From: Sphingomonas lacusdianchii
Lineage (GTDB): Bacteria; Pseudomonadota; Alphaproteobacteria; Sphingomonadales; Sphingomonadaceae
Assembly (NCBI RefSeq): GCF_022664395.1
Contig: NZ_JAKRET010000018.1
Coordinates: 1-58,210 of the forward strand
Direction of reading: 5' to 3'
Length of the DNA: 58,210 bases
The notes under the pieces: generated by a model
Told to the model about the DNA's origin: nothing
Seen by the model: only the letters and a program-made list of their open reading frames with translations
Databases searched by the model: none
Shown here: positions 1-7,661 of the stretch, piece after piece
Position numbering within the stretch: position 1 is the stretch's first letter
Layout: each line of letters begins with the position of its first letter
Made by a program: the position numbers and the translations under genes

Positions 1-76
1 GGTCCCGTTCTCCTTTCGAAGTTTCAGCCCGAGGGCACCGGTAAGCTCGGTGGGCAGATGCCATTGCCAACAAGCA

Positions 77-187
77 TCACGTCATCAGACGCACTCCTTT
101 CTCGCGCCACAACGGCGCACACCAGCCACCTTCTTCGGGGCCGCCATAGGTTCGGTCGATCTCGTAGAAAGCGAGGATGCTGCGCAT
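77..187 (-). CDS. 36-residue ORF, possibly a truncated small conserved protein
   Basis: The ATG at 187 is preceded by a good Shine-Dalgarno (GGAG, 6-base gap). The first half reads EIDRTYGGPEEGGW, which looks like the start of a small conserved protein of mobile elements; after that the sequence becomes Cys/Arg-rich and stops at 77. That pattern would fit a frameshifted or truncated gene, but a genuine micro-protein cannot be excluded. No function can be assigned. It is the most distal gene of the minus-strand block at the window edge. Confidence 0.4.
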   Translation of the reverse strand: MRSILAFYEIDRTYGGPEEGGWCAPLWREKGVRLMT

Positions 188-244
188 GTTGGGCTCCCGT
201 CGGCTGCGGGCGGCTCGATCACCGCCAGCGTTCAGCCACCGTCA

Positions 245-258
245 TCCCCCTCCCCTTC
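245..258 (-). repeat. Polypurine element, exact copy 1
   Basis: On the minus strand the 14 bases read GAAGGGGAGGGGGA, starting 2 bases after the stop codon at 261 and about 58 bases before the start at 187. Identical copies lie at 5025, 10340 and 26228. Confidence 0.7.
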
Positions 259-260
259 GG

Positions 261-452
261 TCAGGCGTCCCGGGGATCATCGTGTCGTTGGTGGCGCAAG
301 GCGCGCGCGAGCGCTTTCTTGCGCGCGACGGCGTCGGCCCGCGTCGGACATGGTGCCGATAGGCGGCCGTGGCGTGCGCTGCTGTTGTCGAAGACGATCC
401 AGCCCGCGGCGGTGTGAGCGACGTGCATGCCGTCGCTGCGCGACCGGGTCAT
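261..452 (-). CDS. Small conserved hypothetical protein (63 aa)
   Basis: The ATG at 452 overlaps the stop of the upstream gene as ATGA, so translation is probably coupled. The protein is short and basic, with a central HTAAGWIVFD segment followed by a helix rich in Ala, Lys and Arg (DAVARKKALARALRHQ). I do not recognise a family. It belongs to the string of small proteins that opens this side of the block. Confidence 0.6.
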   Translation of the reverse strand: MTRSRSDGMHVAHTAAGWIVFDNSSARHGRLSAPCPTRADAVARKKALARALRHQRHDDPRDA

Positions 453-1003
453 GACGCCCGTCCCCGCGGGTCACGCTTCGTGGCCTCGGCGTCGAGGATG
501 TCGACCAAGCTCTCGCGACCCGACCGGACCTCGCTGTCCGGGGCGGCGATCACGGTCGCGGCTCGCCGCAGCAGGCTCGAGAGCTCGCGATCGATCATGG
601 GCAGTTGCGAGGGTGCGGGATGCGCCGGTTCGTCCCCGGCCTCGTCCATGAGGAGCACGAGGATGGACGGCTTGTGAGCTTCGTCGAGCGGACGGCTGTC
701 GGTCACATGGCGGCCGCGCCCGGTTACGGCGAATGCGTTGAAGGTGGGTGATACCCCGTCATTGGCATTGGGGATCGTGGTGCCCCGGTCATGGAACTGG
801 ATGTCGACGAAGCGCGCGGGGCCGTCGTAGCTCTTGCCCATGAAGCAGAAGGTGACGCGGCGGTTCTCGCTGGTCTTCACCGTGATGGTGAAGGCGCCGT
901 CGGGCACGTCGATCGCCTTGTGTGGCACGTCGTTGAAGCCGGCGAAGCCGAGCGAAACGGCGTCGGCGCGGCTCATGACGGGAAGATCGGTAACGTCGGC
1001 CAC
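449..1003 (-). CDS. Hypothetical protein (184 aa)
   Basis: I place the start at the GTG at 1003 because an AGGAG lies 7 bases upstream; the reading frame is open further upstream, but that part overlaps a convincing plus-strand gene and looks like antisense sequence. The N-terminal two thirds is a mixed beta-strand domain (FTITVKTSENRRVTFCFMGK, PARFVDIQFHD); the C-terminal third is helical and charged. No signal peptide or membrane segment is seen. Function unknown. Its stop overlaps the next start at 452. Confidence 0.7.
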   Translation of the reverse strand: MADVTDLPVMSRADAVSLGFAGFNDVPHKAIDVPDGAFTITVKTSENRRVTFCFMGKSYDGPARFVDIQFHDRGTTIPNANDGVSPTFNAFAVTGRGRHVTDSRPLDEAHKPSILVLLMDEAGDEPAHPAPSQLPMIDRELSSLLRRAATVIAAPDSEVRSGRESLVDILDAEATKRDPRGRAS

Positions 1004-1075
1004 AAAGAGGCTCCTCCGGTTCTCATGGGAAAGGGCTGCAGCGGCACGACCAATCAGGCCGTGCGTTGAGGCTCG

Positions 1076-1318
1076 ATGACGACTGGCGACATCGAGGACC
1101 TGTTCGTGACGCTGTTGGTCGGCGTAGCGGGCGGCAGCGATGCGTCGTGGCGCAAGGCGGTCGGGCCGGTGACGGCGCTGCCGGTGGTGTTCCATCCGCG
1201 CTCGAATTGGTCGATCGCGCCGCAGGGGTCGGCGGATCAAATCGAGGCGATCGAGAAAGCCGAAGCGGTCATCCGGCAGGAGCACCCTTACGTGCCCAGT
1301 CCCGGCTTCCGGTCCTAG
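1076..1318 (+). CDS. Small conserved hypothetical protein (80 aa)
   Basis: A plus-strand gene in an otherwise minus-strand neighbourhood. It has a GAGG Shine-Dalgarno before the ATG and a compact sequence with a helical DIEDLFVTLLVGVAGG start, an FHPRSNWSI core and a helical QIEAIEKAEAVIRQEHPYV end. That arrangement resembles a small conserved family found in alphaproteobacteria, but I cannot name it. It converges on and overlaps the 3' end of the minus-strand gene ending at 1315 by 4 bases. It is either independently promoted or a relic of an insertion. Confidence 0.7.
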   Translation: MTTGDIEDLFVTLLVGVAGGSDASWRKAVGPVTALPVVFHPRSNWSIAPQGSADQIEAIEKAEAVIRQEHPYVPSPGFRS

Positions 1319-2610
1319 GCGGCGCGTCGATCGGCGGCTGCCATCAGGCGGGTCGCGGCGCCGAACATCCGCAGCGTCGTCGCGATCGTGCCTCGCAGTT
1401 TGGCTTTGCTCGAGACGACGATCTCCGGGTCGAGCGGCGTGCCGTCGGCCGTCGCGAAGCCGCAGGCAAGGCCGCTGCGTGTCTCGACGCGAACGAGGTG
1501 CCCCCGCCCCGGCGCCGGTCCGACGTGACGCGCGGTGAACTCGCCGAGACTGCCGTAGAGCGAGGTGATCGCTTTGCCCCAGCGAATGTGGCCTTGGGCG
1601 GCAGCATCAGTCCCGCTGAAACCACGATCGAGCCAGGTGCGAAGGTGGGTCCGCTGTTGGAGACGTGAGTTGCGGGTCCGCTCCATCGTTCGCGCGAGCG
1701 GCAGAATGTGGCCGATGGTGTCGATCAGGTCGAGATCGGCCCCCTGCAGCGCGACGAGAACATCGTCGTATTCACGATTTTGCAGAAGTGCGGCTAGCTG
1801 GTTGGCAGCTGCGACGTGATCCACGGACGGCATAGCGACGTTCGGGTCGCCGAGTGCCTCGGCAGCGACGAAGCCGCCCGGGGTGAGCACGACGATCGTC
1901 GCGGCGTCGGCGCCCGGGCGTGCGAGGGTCAGGGCGAGGAAGTCCCACGCGGGATCGCTGTCGATGTGGTCGGCGCCAACGATCAGCAGTCGGCGCGACC
2001 ACCGAGCAGGTCGGTGGTGGTCGGAGGGCTTGGGATAACTGCTCGGCACCGGGCGTCCGGCGAGGATGATCTGAGGGTCTTTCGGCAGGTTGTCGCGGCG
2101 CATGTCAGCGATGAGGCTGCGCCGCGCCGCGTCGAACAGGTCGGTTCGATCACCACCGCCGTCGCTGAAGCCCTGGTCGTAGGCTGCGTGGCGCTCGGCG
2201 AGAGGAGCCGAACAGGGGATCGCGTCGGAGTAGTGATGGGGCCATCCGACATGCGCTGCGTACCAACCGTCGGCGTATCGATTGGCGAGATCCCAGCTCA
2301 ATGCGTGGTCCTCGTGCCCCCGCATGATCGCGATGTCACGGTCGCTGCCGAGTCCTCGGCGGATCTGATCCTCGGTGAAGGCGAAGTTGGTGGCCTCGCG
2401 TTGCGAAGCGGCCTCGGCCGCGATCGCGTCGTTTACGCTCCGCATCGCGGCGATCCGTTCGCGGCCTCGGGTCATTCGGTCGGAGAGGGGCGCGTCGCTC
2501 GGCAGATCGGGAAATGTGCGCCACGCCGCGGCGATCGCCGCGGCGTGCTCGGGTGAACGTCCGCGCGACTGCCAGGCCGCGGGATCTGCGGGATCGAAGG
2601 CATCTGACAT
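1315..2610 (-). CDS. Hypothetical protein (431 aa), possible nucleotide-binding-fold C-terminal half
   Basis: The start is the ATG at 2610 (MSDAFDPADP). The N-terminal half contains GYAAH-type aromatic segments (YADGWYAAHVGWPHHYSDA) and AAYDQGFSDGGGDRTDLFDAARR, a helical motif I have seen in plasmid-borne unknown proteins. From about residue 190 a Rossmann-like pattern appears (RRLLIVGADHIDSDPAWDFL, then ATIVVLTPGGFVAAEAL), followed by a helical C-terminus. This could be a SLOG/DUF2493-like nucleotide-binding domain, but the typical Gly-rich loop is not clear, so function is left open. Confidence 0.7.
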   Translation of the reverse strand: MSDAFDPADPAAWQSRGRSPEHAAAIAAAWRTFPDLPSDAPLSDRMTRGRERIAAMRSVNDAIAAEAASQREATNFAFTEDQIRRGLGSDRDIAIMRGHEDHALSWDLANRYADGWYAAHVGWPHHYSDAIPCSAPLAERHAAYDQGFSDGGGDRTDLFDAARRSLIADMRRDNLPKDPQIILAGRPVPSSYPKPSDHHRPARWSRRLLIVGADHIDSDPAWDFLALTLARPGADAATIVVLTPGGFVAAEALGDPNVAMPSVDHVAAANQLAALLQNREYDDVLVALQGADLDLIDTIGHILPLARTMERTRNSRLQQRTHLRTWLDRGFSGTDAAAQGHIRWGKAITSLYGSLGEFTARHVGPAPGRGHLVRVETRSGLACGFATADGTPLDPEIVVSSKAKLRGTIATTLRMFGAATRLMAAADRRAA

Positions 2611-2662
2611 CGTCGGCCTCGTTCTTGCTGGTGGTCCGCCCAGGAGGGCAGCGGCATCGCCG

Positions 2663-3172
2663 TCAGGCGGTCGCGGCCTCGGTGAGGCGCGCGCTGGCGA
2701 CCGCGGCCTCGTCGGGGAAGGCGGCGGCCAGGTTCCGGTGCAACGTCTCAAAGTCGGCGATAGGAAAGCTTCCATCTGGGCTGGGTCGCGTGACGTGAAA
2801 GGCGCTGACCAGGATCTCGAGCGGATCGCTCTGGACGATCGTTGCCGTGGCGTCGTCGTACTCGACAGGCGCGCGAAAGCCGGCTTCAAGCCAGGTTCCG
2901 AGGCCCTCTTCGACGGCCTCGGCATAGGCGCTGACCGCTTCGTCCAGCTCGTTCTCGACGTGGAGGACGAGCGACACATAGCGGCCGAAGTCGTGCCGAT
3001 TTGACAAGCCGGTCAGGCGGCATCCTGCTGGCGGCGAACCGTAGCGTGCGATGATCGCGTATTTGTAGGCGAGCACCTCGAGCTTGTTGAGAACGTCGAA
3101 ATTGGGCGTTTGCCCGAGCTGCGCACACGGTTCGTTGGCGGGCGTACCGCCGAAGTCGACGAAGTAGGGCAT
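2663..3172 (-). CDS. Hypothetical protein (169 aa)
   Basis: The start MPYFVDFGG at 3172 has GGAG 6 bases upstream, better than the ATG 12 bases earlier. The protein looks soluble and alpha/beta, with a helix-rich central part (VLNKLEVLAYKYAIIARYGS, ELDEAVSAYAEAVEEGLG) and an acidic Ala-rich C-terminus. No known domain is recognised. Confidence 0.7.
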   Translation of the reverse strand: MPYFVDFGGTPANEPCAQLGQTPNFDVLNKLEVLAYKYAIIARYGSPPAGCRLTGLSNRHDFGRYVSLVLHVENELDEAVSAYAEAVEEGLGTWLEAGFRAPVEYDDATATIVQSDPLEILVSAFHVTRPSPDGSFPIADFETLHRNLAAAFPDEAAVASARLTEAATA

Positions 3173-3206
3173 GGGGATCTCCAACGGTCCTGTCTTGACC
3201 GTCTGT

Positions 3207-3220
3207 CTCCTCCCCCTTCC
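3207..3220 (-). repeat. Polypurine element, degenerate copy
   Basis: Minus-strand GGAAGGGGGAGGAG in the gap between the stop at 3285 and the start at 3172, ending 34 bases before that start. Confidence 0.45.
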
Positions 3221-3284
3221 GTCGCGCCCCAGTCGTCAGCGTGCGTCTTAAAGCGGCGCCCTGCTGCTCGAGCCGGAAGCGTGC

Positions 3285-3959
3285 CTAAGCCTGGTCCTTC
3301 TCGACACTAGCCGTCGGAAAGCGTTCTTCGATCACGAGTGACTGCCATTGCAGACGGTCACGTCCAAGCGCTGTGGACCGATCGAGCATCTGCTCGAGAG
3401 TGGCGCTCAGGCGGTTGAGCGACGCGGCGTAATCGGTGTCGAGCTCGTCGGCCTGCTGCGACGTCGGCGAGACCGTGGCCCGCGCCTTTCGGTGAGCCTT
3501 GCTCAAGGCAGGCATGTGGCGCTGTTCGATCCCTTCGAGCTCGATGGTGGCTTCCTCACGCAACTCTTCAGGCACGGCCTTGAGGCGGGCGAGGAGCCCG
3601 GTAATCCGTGCCTCTGCCATTCGCGCGTCGATGTTCATCGGCAGGGTAGCAGCCAGAGGCTTCGGTCGCGGGGCGGCCCCTTCGGAAGGTCCAGCTAGCT
3701 CGATGTATCCCATACCTGAGGCGTAAAGCGTCCCGCCTACGAGGATGAGCACAACGGCCAGCGACTTGACGACATTGCCGCTGAGCAGATCGGCTATCTG
3801 CTGCAGCGGACTGGCGGGATCGGCGTCAACGCGGTTTCCGAGTTCGGCAAACTGCGATGTCATGAAGTTCGCCGCTGAGAGAAACACGCCAAGCAGTGCG
3901 CAGTGAAGTCCGATATCGAAGCCGCCGTTTGGCGATGTGGGCTGACGGTGGTTGTCCAT
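3285..3959 (-). CDS. Two-helix membrane protein with coiled-coil tail (224 aa)
   Basis: The start MDNHRQPTS at 3959 follows a GGAGGG stretch. Two hydrophobic segments are visible: about residues 18-33 (LHCALLGVFLSAANF) and 63-86 (VVKSLAVVLILVGGTLYASG). The remaining 130 residues are charged and helical, with heptad-like Leu spacing (ITGLLARLKAVPEELREEA, LNRLSATLEQMLDRS). This suggests an inner-membrane anchor with a long cytoplasmic coiled coil, similar in plan to Rz-like or phage-shock-like accessory proteins, though no family is recognised. Confidence 0.65.
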   Translation of the reverse strand: MDNHRQPTSPNGGFDIGLHCALLGVFLSAANFMTSQFAELGNRVDADPASPLQQIADLLSGNVVKSLAVVLILVGGTLYASGMGYIELAGPSEGAAPRPKPLAATLPMNIDARMAEARITGLLARLKAVPEELREEATIELEGIEQRHMPALSKAHRKARATVSPTSQQADELDTDYAASLNRLSATLEQMLDRSTALGRDRLQWQSLVIEERFPTASVEKDQA

Positions 3960-3975
3960 GTTGAAGCTCCCTCCG

Positions 3976-4293
3976 CTACAGATCACGATCAAAGCGCTGA
4001 CGCTTCATGGCCGCCTGCGCGGGTCCATCGAAGCTGCCGAGCGTCTGCAGGCGGTCCGTCTCGAGTGTTGTTCCGAGATCGGTCGGGAGCGCGGCGTGCG
4101 GCGTGGCGATCGCGATTGCAGCGGCCGCGGTGGACAGTTCGCCGGGGGCAAGGCCTTTCCACACGAAGGTGTCGCGTTCGCCCGGGTCCTCGGGGTCGGG
4201 GCGAGACACCTGCACGTAGAAGGTCTCGAGTGGGCGGTCCCACCCGATTGCGACACTGACGCCGGCGGGCCCGACAAAGGTATGTCGACTCAT
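3976..4293 (-). CDS. Hypothetical protein (105 aa)
   Basis: The start MSRHTFVGPAGVSVAIGWD at 4293 has AGGA 8 bases upstream. The N-terminal 50 residues form an evident beta domain (VSVAIGWDRPLETFYVQVSR, ERDTFVWKG), a pattern I have seen in small plasmid proteins of unknown function. The C-terminus is helical. It lies 16 bases before the membrane-protein gene starting at 3959, so the two are probably co-transcribed. Confidence 0.65.
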   Translation of the reverse strand: MSRHTFVGPAGVSVAIGWDRPLETFYVQVSRPDPEDPGERDTFVWKGLAPGELSTAAAAIAIATPHAALPTDLGTTLETDRLQTLGSFDGPAQAAMKRQRFDRDL

Positions 4294-4345
4294 GAGCGTG
4301 TTCCTGGGCTGGTTCGGTCGCGGCACATCGTTGCTGGCGACGTGA

Positions 4346-4591
4346 TTAAGCGTGGAGACGTAGTGCGAGGAGTTGGATCAAGAAGCCAACAACGAGGAAG
4401 CCTCCGATGAACCCCCACGTCGCCGTCGCATGGCTTACCGAAAGGACCATGTTTACCAGCGCGTCGCTTGTCACCGTCGCGGGCTCGGGATCACTCCCCA
4501 GCAGCCACATATTTTGAGCGCAGATCATCGCCGCGAGGTAGAAGACAATTGCGAGGGCCGACACAGGTCGGCGGATGAGGAAGCTGATCAT
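4346..4591 (-). CDS. Small membrane protein (81 aa)
   Basis: The ATG at 4591 is preferred over a GTG 6 bases upstream because AGAGG then sits 5 bases before it. Two membrane helices are clear: residues 12-26 (ALAIVFYLAAMICAQ) and about 57-78 (ATWGFIGGFLVVGFLIQLLAL), separated by a polar loop. No family is recognised. Confidence 0.65.
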   Translation of the reverse strand: MISFLIRRPVSALAIVFYLAAMICAQNMWLLGSDPEPATVTSDALVNMVLSVSHATATWGFIGGFLVVGFLIQLLALRLHA

Positions 4592-4704
4592 AGTCACCTC
4601 TATGATGTCTCGAATGAAGGTTATTTCGGGTTGGTCGGGTCACGTCCAGTCAGCGATAGACGCCCTGGTCGCCGTAACCGCGGCCCTCGATGTCGACTGG
4701 GCGA

Positions 4705-4992
4705 CTAAGCCAATGAGGCAACGGCTCGGATCACCGAGACGGGCTGCAGGTGATGCGCGCCGATCACGTCTTCGACGCCGTAGCTGAGGCACTCTTCGAG
4801 CCAGATGACATAGCACGCGGCCTCTGCGAGTTCGGTGGCGAGAAGCTCGTCCATCATCGCGGCCTCGCGCGCCATCTGCTCAGGCAGGGCGTCCCAGTCG
4901 AGCGCGTCAAGAAATCGGTCCCGTCGGCTGATGAAGCGGATCAGGCGGTTCTCGTCGGCCTTGGCGATCGCGATCGCCTGTTGAATGCGCAT
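4705..4992 (-). CDS. Hypothetical protein (95 aa)
   Basis: A strong AGGAG lies 7 bases before the ATG. The protein appears all-helical and acidic (DALPEQMAREAAMMDELLAT, EAACYVIWLEECLSYGVEDV). No domain is recognised. A polypurine element precedes the gene, as for several others in this block. Confidence 0.65.
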   Translation of the reverse strand: MRIQQAIAIAKADENRLIRFISRRDRFLDALDWDALPEQMAREAAMMDELLATELAEAACYVIWLEECLSYGVEDVIGAHHLQPVSVIRAVASLA

Positions 4993-5024
4993 GGCTCGTC
5001 TCCTCTTGTGGACACGATTCCTGC

Positions 5025-5038
5025 TCCCCCTCCCCTTC
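5025..5038 (-). repeat. Polypurine element, exact copy 2
   Basis: Minus-strand GAAGGGGAGGGGGA, 16 bases after the stop at 5055 and 32 bases before the start at 4992. Confidence 0.7.
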
Positions 5039-5054
5039 CCGTCGGCACGACGGG

Positions 5055-5861
5055 TCAGGCTCCGAGCTGCTCACGCAGGATGTCGGACCTGATCGGATAG
5101 GCGAGACGCGGTAGCGCTCGGCCCGCGCGCCGCGCGCCGCGGGTGAGCTCGAAGCAGTAGGTGAAAAGGGATGCCTGTCGCGCTGGGACCAGGATTTCTG
5201 CGCGACGGCATCGTTCGAGCCATTCGCGAAGGTGCTCGTTCGCCTGCGGCCTCGGGGCGCCGAGCCTCACCAGTTGATCGACGGCGCCCGCATGACCTGT
5301 CTCGAGGTTTCGAATTTTGGACAAGGTGCGATCGGAGATCGTTTCCCCGGCGATGCGGAGCACCGTCCGCGGCCTCGTTCGCCCGCGATACGCTCCGGAG
5401 AGCGAGGCGTAGACGCAGCCGCAGTGTCCGACCTGAGGGTCGGAGAAGCTGACGACGGACTCGATCACCGGCTTTGCCTGACGCAGCAGCCGGAAGGCCC
5501 GGGCGGCGAAATAGCTTTCCCCATTGGCGGCGACAGAGGGCAGGCAGAGCAGGCGTTGCAGCACGCAACCGCGGGTTGGCTCGTCATAGCCGGTATGGCG
5601 CGTGATGACCGCGCCCGTCGCGGGCACTCCGAAGACAATGATACCGTCGAGAGAGGAAGCGCCGCCCCGGCCTGGGCCGAATAGCCCGACGGCCAGCTGT
5701 GCGGCGGGATAGCGATTGAGATAGTGATGGTCTGCGATGAAGGCGCGAGCGGTGTCGTGCGCCACGACGTCGACTGCGTAGCGCCTCGGGTCGATGACGG
5801 TGTCGTCGGCCACGAAGCGGCTGCGCCGGTCGCGCCAGCGTTGTGAACGGTCGGTAATCAT
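5055..5861 (-). CDS. Mom-like DNA adenine modification protein (GNAT-type)
   Basis: Phage Mu Mom is an acyltransferase-fold enzyme that converts adenine in DNA to a methylcarbamoyl derivative and so blocks many restriction enzymes. This 268-residue protein shows the pattern I associate with that family: FIADHHYLNRYP near the N-terminus, a QRLLCLPSVAANGES stretch with helix YFAARAFRLL, then VVSFSDPQVGHCGCVYA, matching the (S-x-D-P-x-x-G-H-x-G-x-x-Y) signature, and a downstream YRG. It is slightly longer than Mu Mom because of a basic C-terminal tail. It starts 12 bases downstream of the DpdA-like gene (GAGG, 6-base gap), so the two are almost certainly one transcript. Assignment to the Mom-like superfamily is fairly firm; the chemistry and target site are inference. 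Confidence 0.65.
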   Translation of the reverse strand: MITDRSQRWRDRRSRFVADDTVIDPRRYAVDVVAHDTARAFIADHHYLNRYPAAQLAVGLFGPGRGGASSLDGIIVFGVPATGAVITRHTGYDEPTRGCVLQRLLCLPSVAANGESYFAARAFRLLRQAKPVIESVVSFSDPQVGHCGCVYASLSGAYRGRTRPRTVLRIAGETISDRTLSKIRNLETGHAGAVDQLVRLGAPRPQANEHLREWLERCRRAEILVPARQASLFTYCFELTRGARRAGRALPRLAYPIRSDILREQLGA

Positions 5862-5873
5862 GGTGAGCCTCGC

Positions 5874-6884
5874 TCAGGCGGCGCGCTGGTGGAAGAGATC
5901 GGCCGCCCAGGATTCGACCCAGTTGGCGGTGATCTGGTCATGATCGAGCTCGCCGGTCTGGATGAGTTCGCGGATCTGAGCGCGTGCATCAGCGATGGCC
6001 CGCTCCCATGGATCATCGTCGCCGAGGGAACTCGCCTGGTGGTCGGCGGCCTCGGGCAGCGTGACCGGAGGGGCGAGCGCACGGCCGCACTGGCGTTGAT
6101 ACCATTGCTCCATGTGCGAGGCGACCAGGCGATCGCTCTTCGCAACGCCACGGCGAAGCGCGTCTCGTCGCGCCGCGACGCCGAAGGCCTGGCTGTCGAT
6201 CGAGGCGATCCAGCGGGAGAACGGTGCCAGGTAGGGCAAGGCGTCCCCTTTGACGCCGAAGGCGTGGGCACGGACCCCGACCGGGAGCACGCGCGAGAGC
6301 CGTTCAACCACGGCGACGAGCCCCTCCGGGCCATGGATGACGCGTCGGCACATGCTTCCGATGCCGACGACGGTGCCCGGCAGGAGCATGCCCTCGATCG
6401 CCTCGAGGCAGCGGACGTAGTCCTCGGGCGTTCGGCCCTGCAGGACCGGCATGAAGCGATCCCGGATACCAAGGTCTCCAGCGCGGGCGAAACACTCGTG
6501 GTTGGTCGCAATCGTACGGGAGATCCTGTCGAGAACCTCTTCGCGGTGCGACGCGACGCCGTCCTCGCAGCAATAGTCGATCGAGGACACGCGCCGGAAC
6601 GGGTACGAGGCGGCAAGCGCCATGTAGTCGGCTATCGACCACGGCAGACCGCCGTAGCGCACCATCATCGAGTAACCGGCGCTGTCGAGGTCGAGGCTGA
6701 CGAGGCCGTGGGCGTTGTCGAGGGTAGCCGTGCGCCACCCCGCCCATTCGCGCCAGCCATCGGCCTTGCGCCAGCGCGACAAGCAGTTGGCGGAGATCAG
6801 CACCGGTGCCTGTAGGCGCCGCGCTGTTGCGAGAAGCGCACCATCGGCGAGGTGCGGCAGGCCCAGGATGATCTCGATCGTCAT
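5874..6884 (-). CDS. DpdA/TGT-like DNA or RNA guanine transglycosylase
   Basis: tRNA-guanine transglycosylase-fold proteins of the DpdA type exchange guanine in DNA for a 7-deazaguanine. In this 336-residue protein I see the expected order of motifs: LDLDSAGYS at about 67-75 (where most relatives have DSGGF), SSIDYCCEDG (about 100-109), MPVLQGRTPEDYVRCLEA, VVGIGSMCRR and HAFGVKGDALPYL, followed by IASIDSQAFGVAARR. The TGT zinc site (C-x-C-x2-C...H) is not obvious. It starts with ATGA overlap on the upstream gene and is followed after 12 bases by the Mom-like gene. It would need a deazaguanine precursor from the host queuosine pathway; none of those genes are seen here. A tRNA substrate remains possible. 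Confidence 0.65.
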   Translation of the reverse strand: MTIEIILGLPHLADGALLATARRLQAPVLISANCLSRWRKADGWREWAGWRTATLDNAHGLVSLDLDSAGYSMMVRYGGLPWSIADYMALAASYPFRRVSSIDYCCEDGVASHREEVLDRISRTIATNHECFARAGDLGIRDRFMPVLQGRTPEDYVRCLEAIEGMLLPGTVVGIGSMCRRVIHGPEGLVAVVERLSRVLPVGVRAHAFGVKGDALPYLAPFSRWIASIDSQAFGVAARRDALRRGVAKSDRLVASHMEQWYQRQCGRALAPPVTLPEAADHQASSLGDDDPWERAIADARAQIRELIQTGELDHDQITANWVESWAADLFHQRAA

Positions 6885-7267
6885 GACGGCTCTCCCCGGT
6901 AGATGTCGGGATAGCCGCTGATCGTCGTCAGCTTGCCTCCGGCGATCGCGACGGAGATGTTGCCGTGGAGCTCGAGGTGGCGATCGCCGCGCCGGCGGAT
7001 GTAGAAGTCGAGAAGGCCGCGCCCGTCAGGCGTTAACTCGACGCCGCGCGTGAAGGCTGTCCACGGCTCATAGTCGTCGAGATCGGTATCCTGCCAGTCG
7101 GGATCGTCGCTGATCAGCGCGAAGTTGATCGACGTTTCGCCTGACACAAGGCTCTGCCGACGCCCGACCTCAAGCATCACTTGCCCGACCCGTTCGAACT
7201 TGGCCTCACGCCGTGCGGCGTCGCGAATGGCCGCGATGTCTGCCGCAGAGGGGCGGAAGCGAGGCAT
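6881..7267 (-). CDS. Hypothetical protein (128 aa)
   Basis: The start MPRFRPSAADIAAIRDAARR at 7267 has AGGA 6 bases upstream and overlaps the end of the DUF3768 gene. After an N-terminal helix the protein is mostly beta (TSINFALISDDPDW, GLLDFYIRRRGDRHLELHG, ISVAIAGGKLTTIS). No family is recognised. It overlaps the DpdA-like gene by 4 bases, so it is translationally coupled to it and may be an accessory protein of that pair. Confidence 0.65.
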   Translation of the reverse strand: MPRFRPSAADIAAIRDAARREAKFERVGQVMLEVGRRQSLVSGETSINFALISDDPDWQDTDLDDYEPWTAFTRGVELTPDGRGLLDFYIRRRGDRHLELHGNISVAIAGGKLTTISGYPDIYRGEPS

Positions 7268-7626
7268 CAAAGATCCTCCCGCAGCATGAGGGTTAGCACG
7301 CGGGTCGTGCGGCTGGCGTCGGCAGGATCTTCCGAACCCCATTCCAGCGCCGGATCATAATAGTCGATGCGGAAGAAGACCTCCGTGTCGTCGATGATGA
7401 AGGAGCCGCGATCGCGCTCCGGGCAGTCGGCAGCGAAGCTGTGCCGGCGAAGCTCCTGCAGCAGGCGTGCTTGGGCCACGGCCTCCGACGCGAGCGAGTC
7501 GGTCGATAGGGTGGCAAGGCACGTGCGCGTGACGGTGATGCGCGCGGTTCGATCGAGACCCTGACGGCATCGGTCGTTCAGACGCGCGATCGTTTCGACG
7601 CGCGTCTCGGCAGCATTCTCGATCAT
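7267..7626 (-). CDS. DUF3768 family protein (119 aa)
   Basis: The start MIENAAETRVE at 7626 follows GAGGA with a 7-base gap. The body matches what I know of DUF3768: an IARLNDRCRQ start, FIIDDTEVFFRIDYYD, then the terminal DPADASRTTRVLTLMLRE. The family is common on alphaproteobacterial plasmids and chromosomes and has no known function. It is the first of three overlapping genes leading into the DpdA-like gene. Confidence 0.8.
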   Translation of the reverse strand: MIENAAETRVETIARLNDRCRQGLDRTARITVTRTCLATLSTDSLASEAVAQARLLQELRRHSFAADCPERDRGSFIIDDTEVFFRIDYYDPALEWGSEDPADASRTTRVLTLMLREDL

Positions 7627-7661
7627 GGGTCGATCCTCGGTTCGTTCGATGGGCGGGGGGA

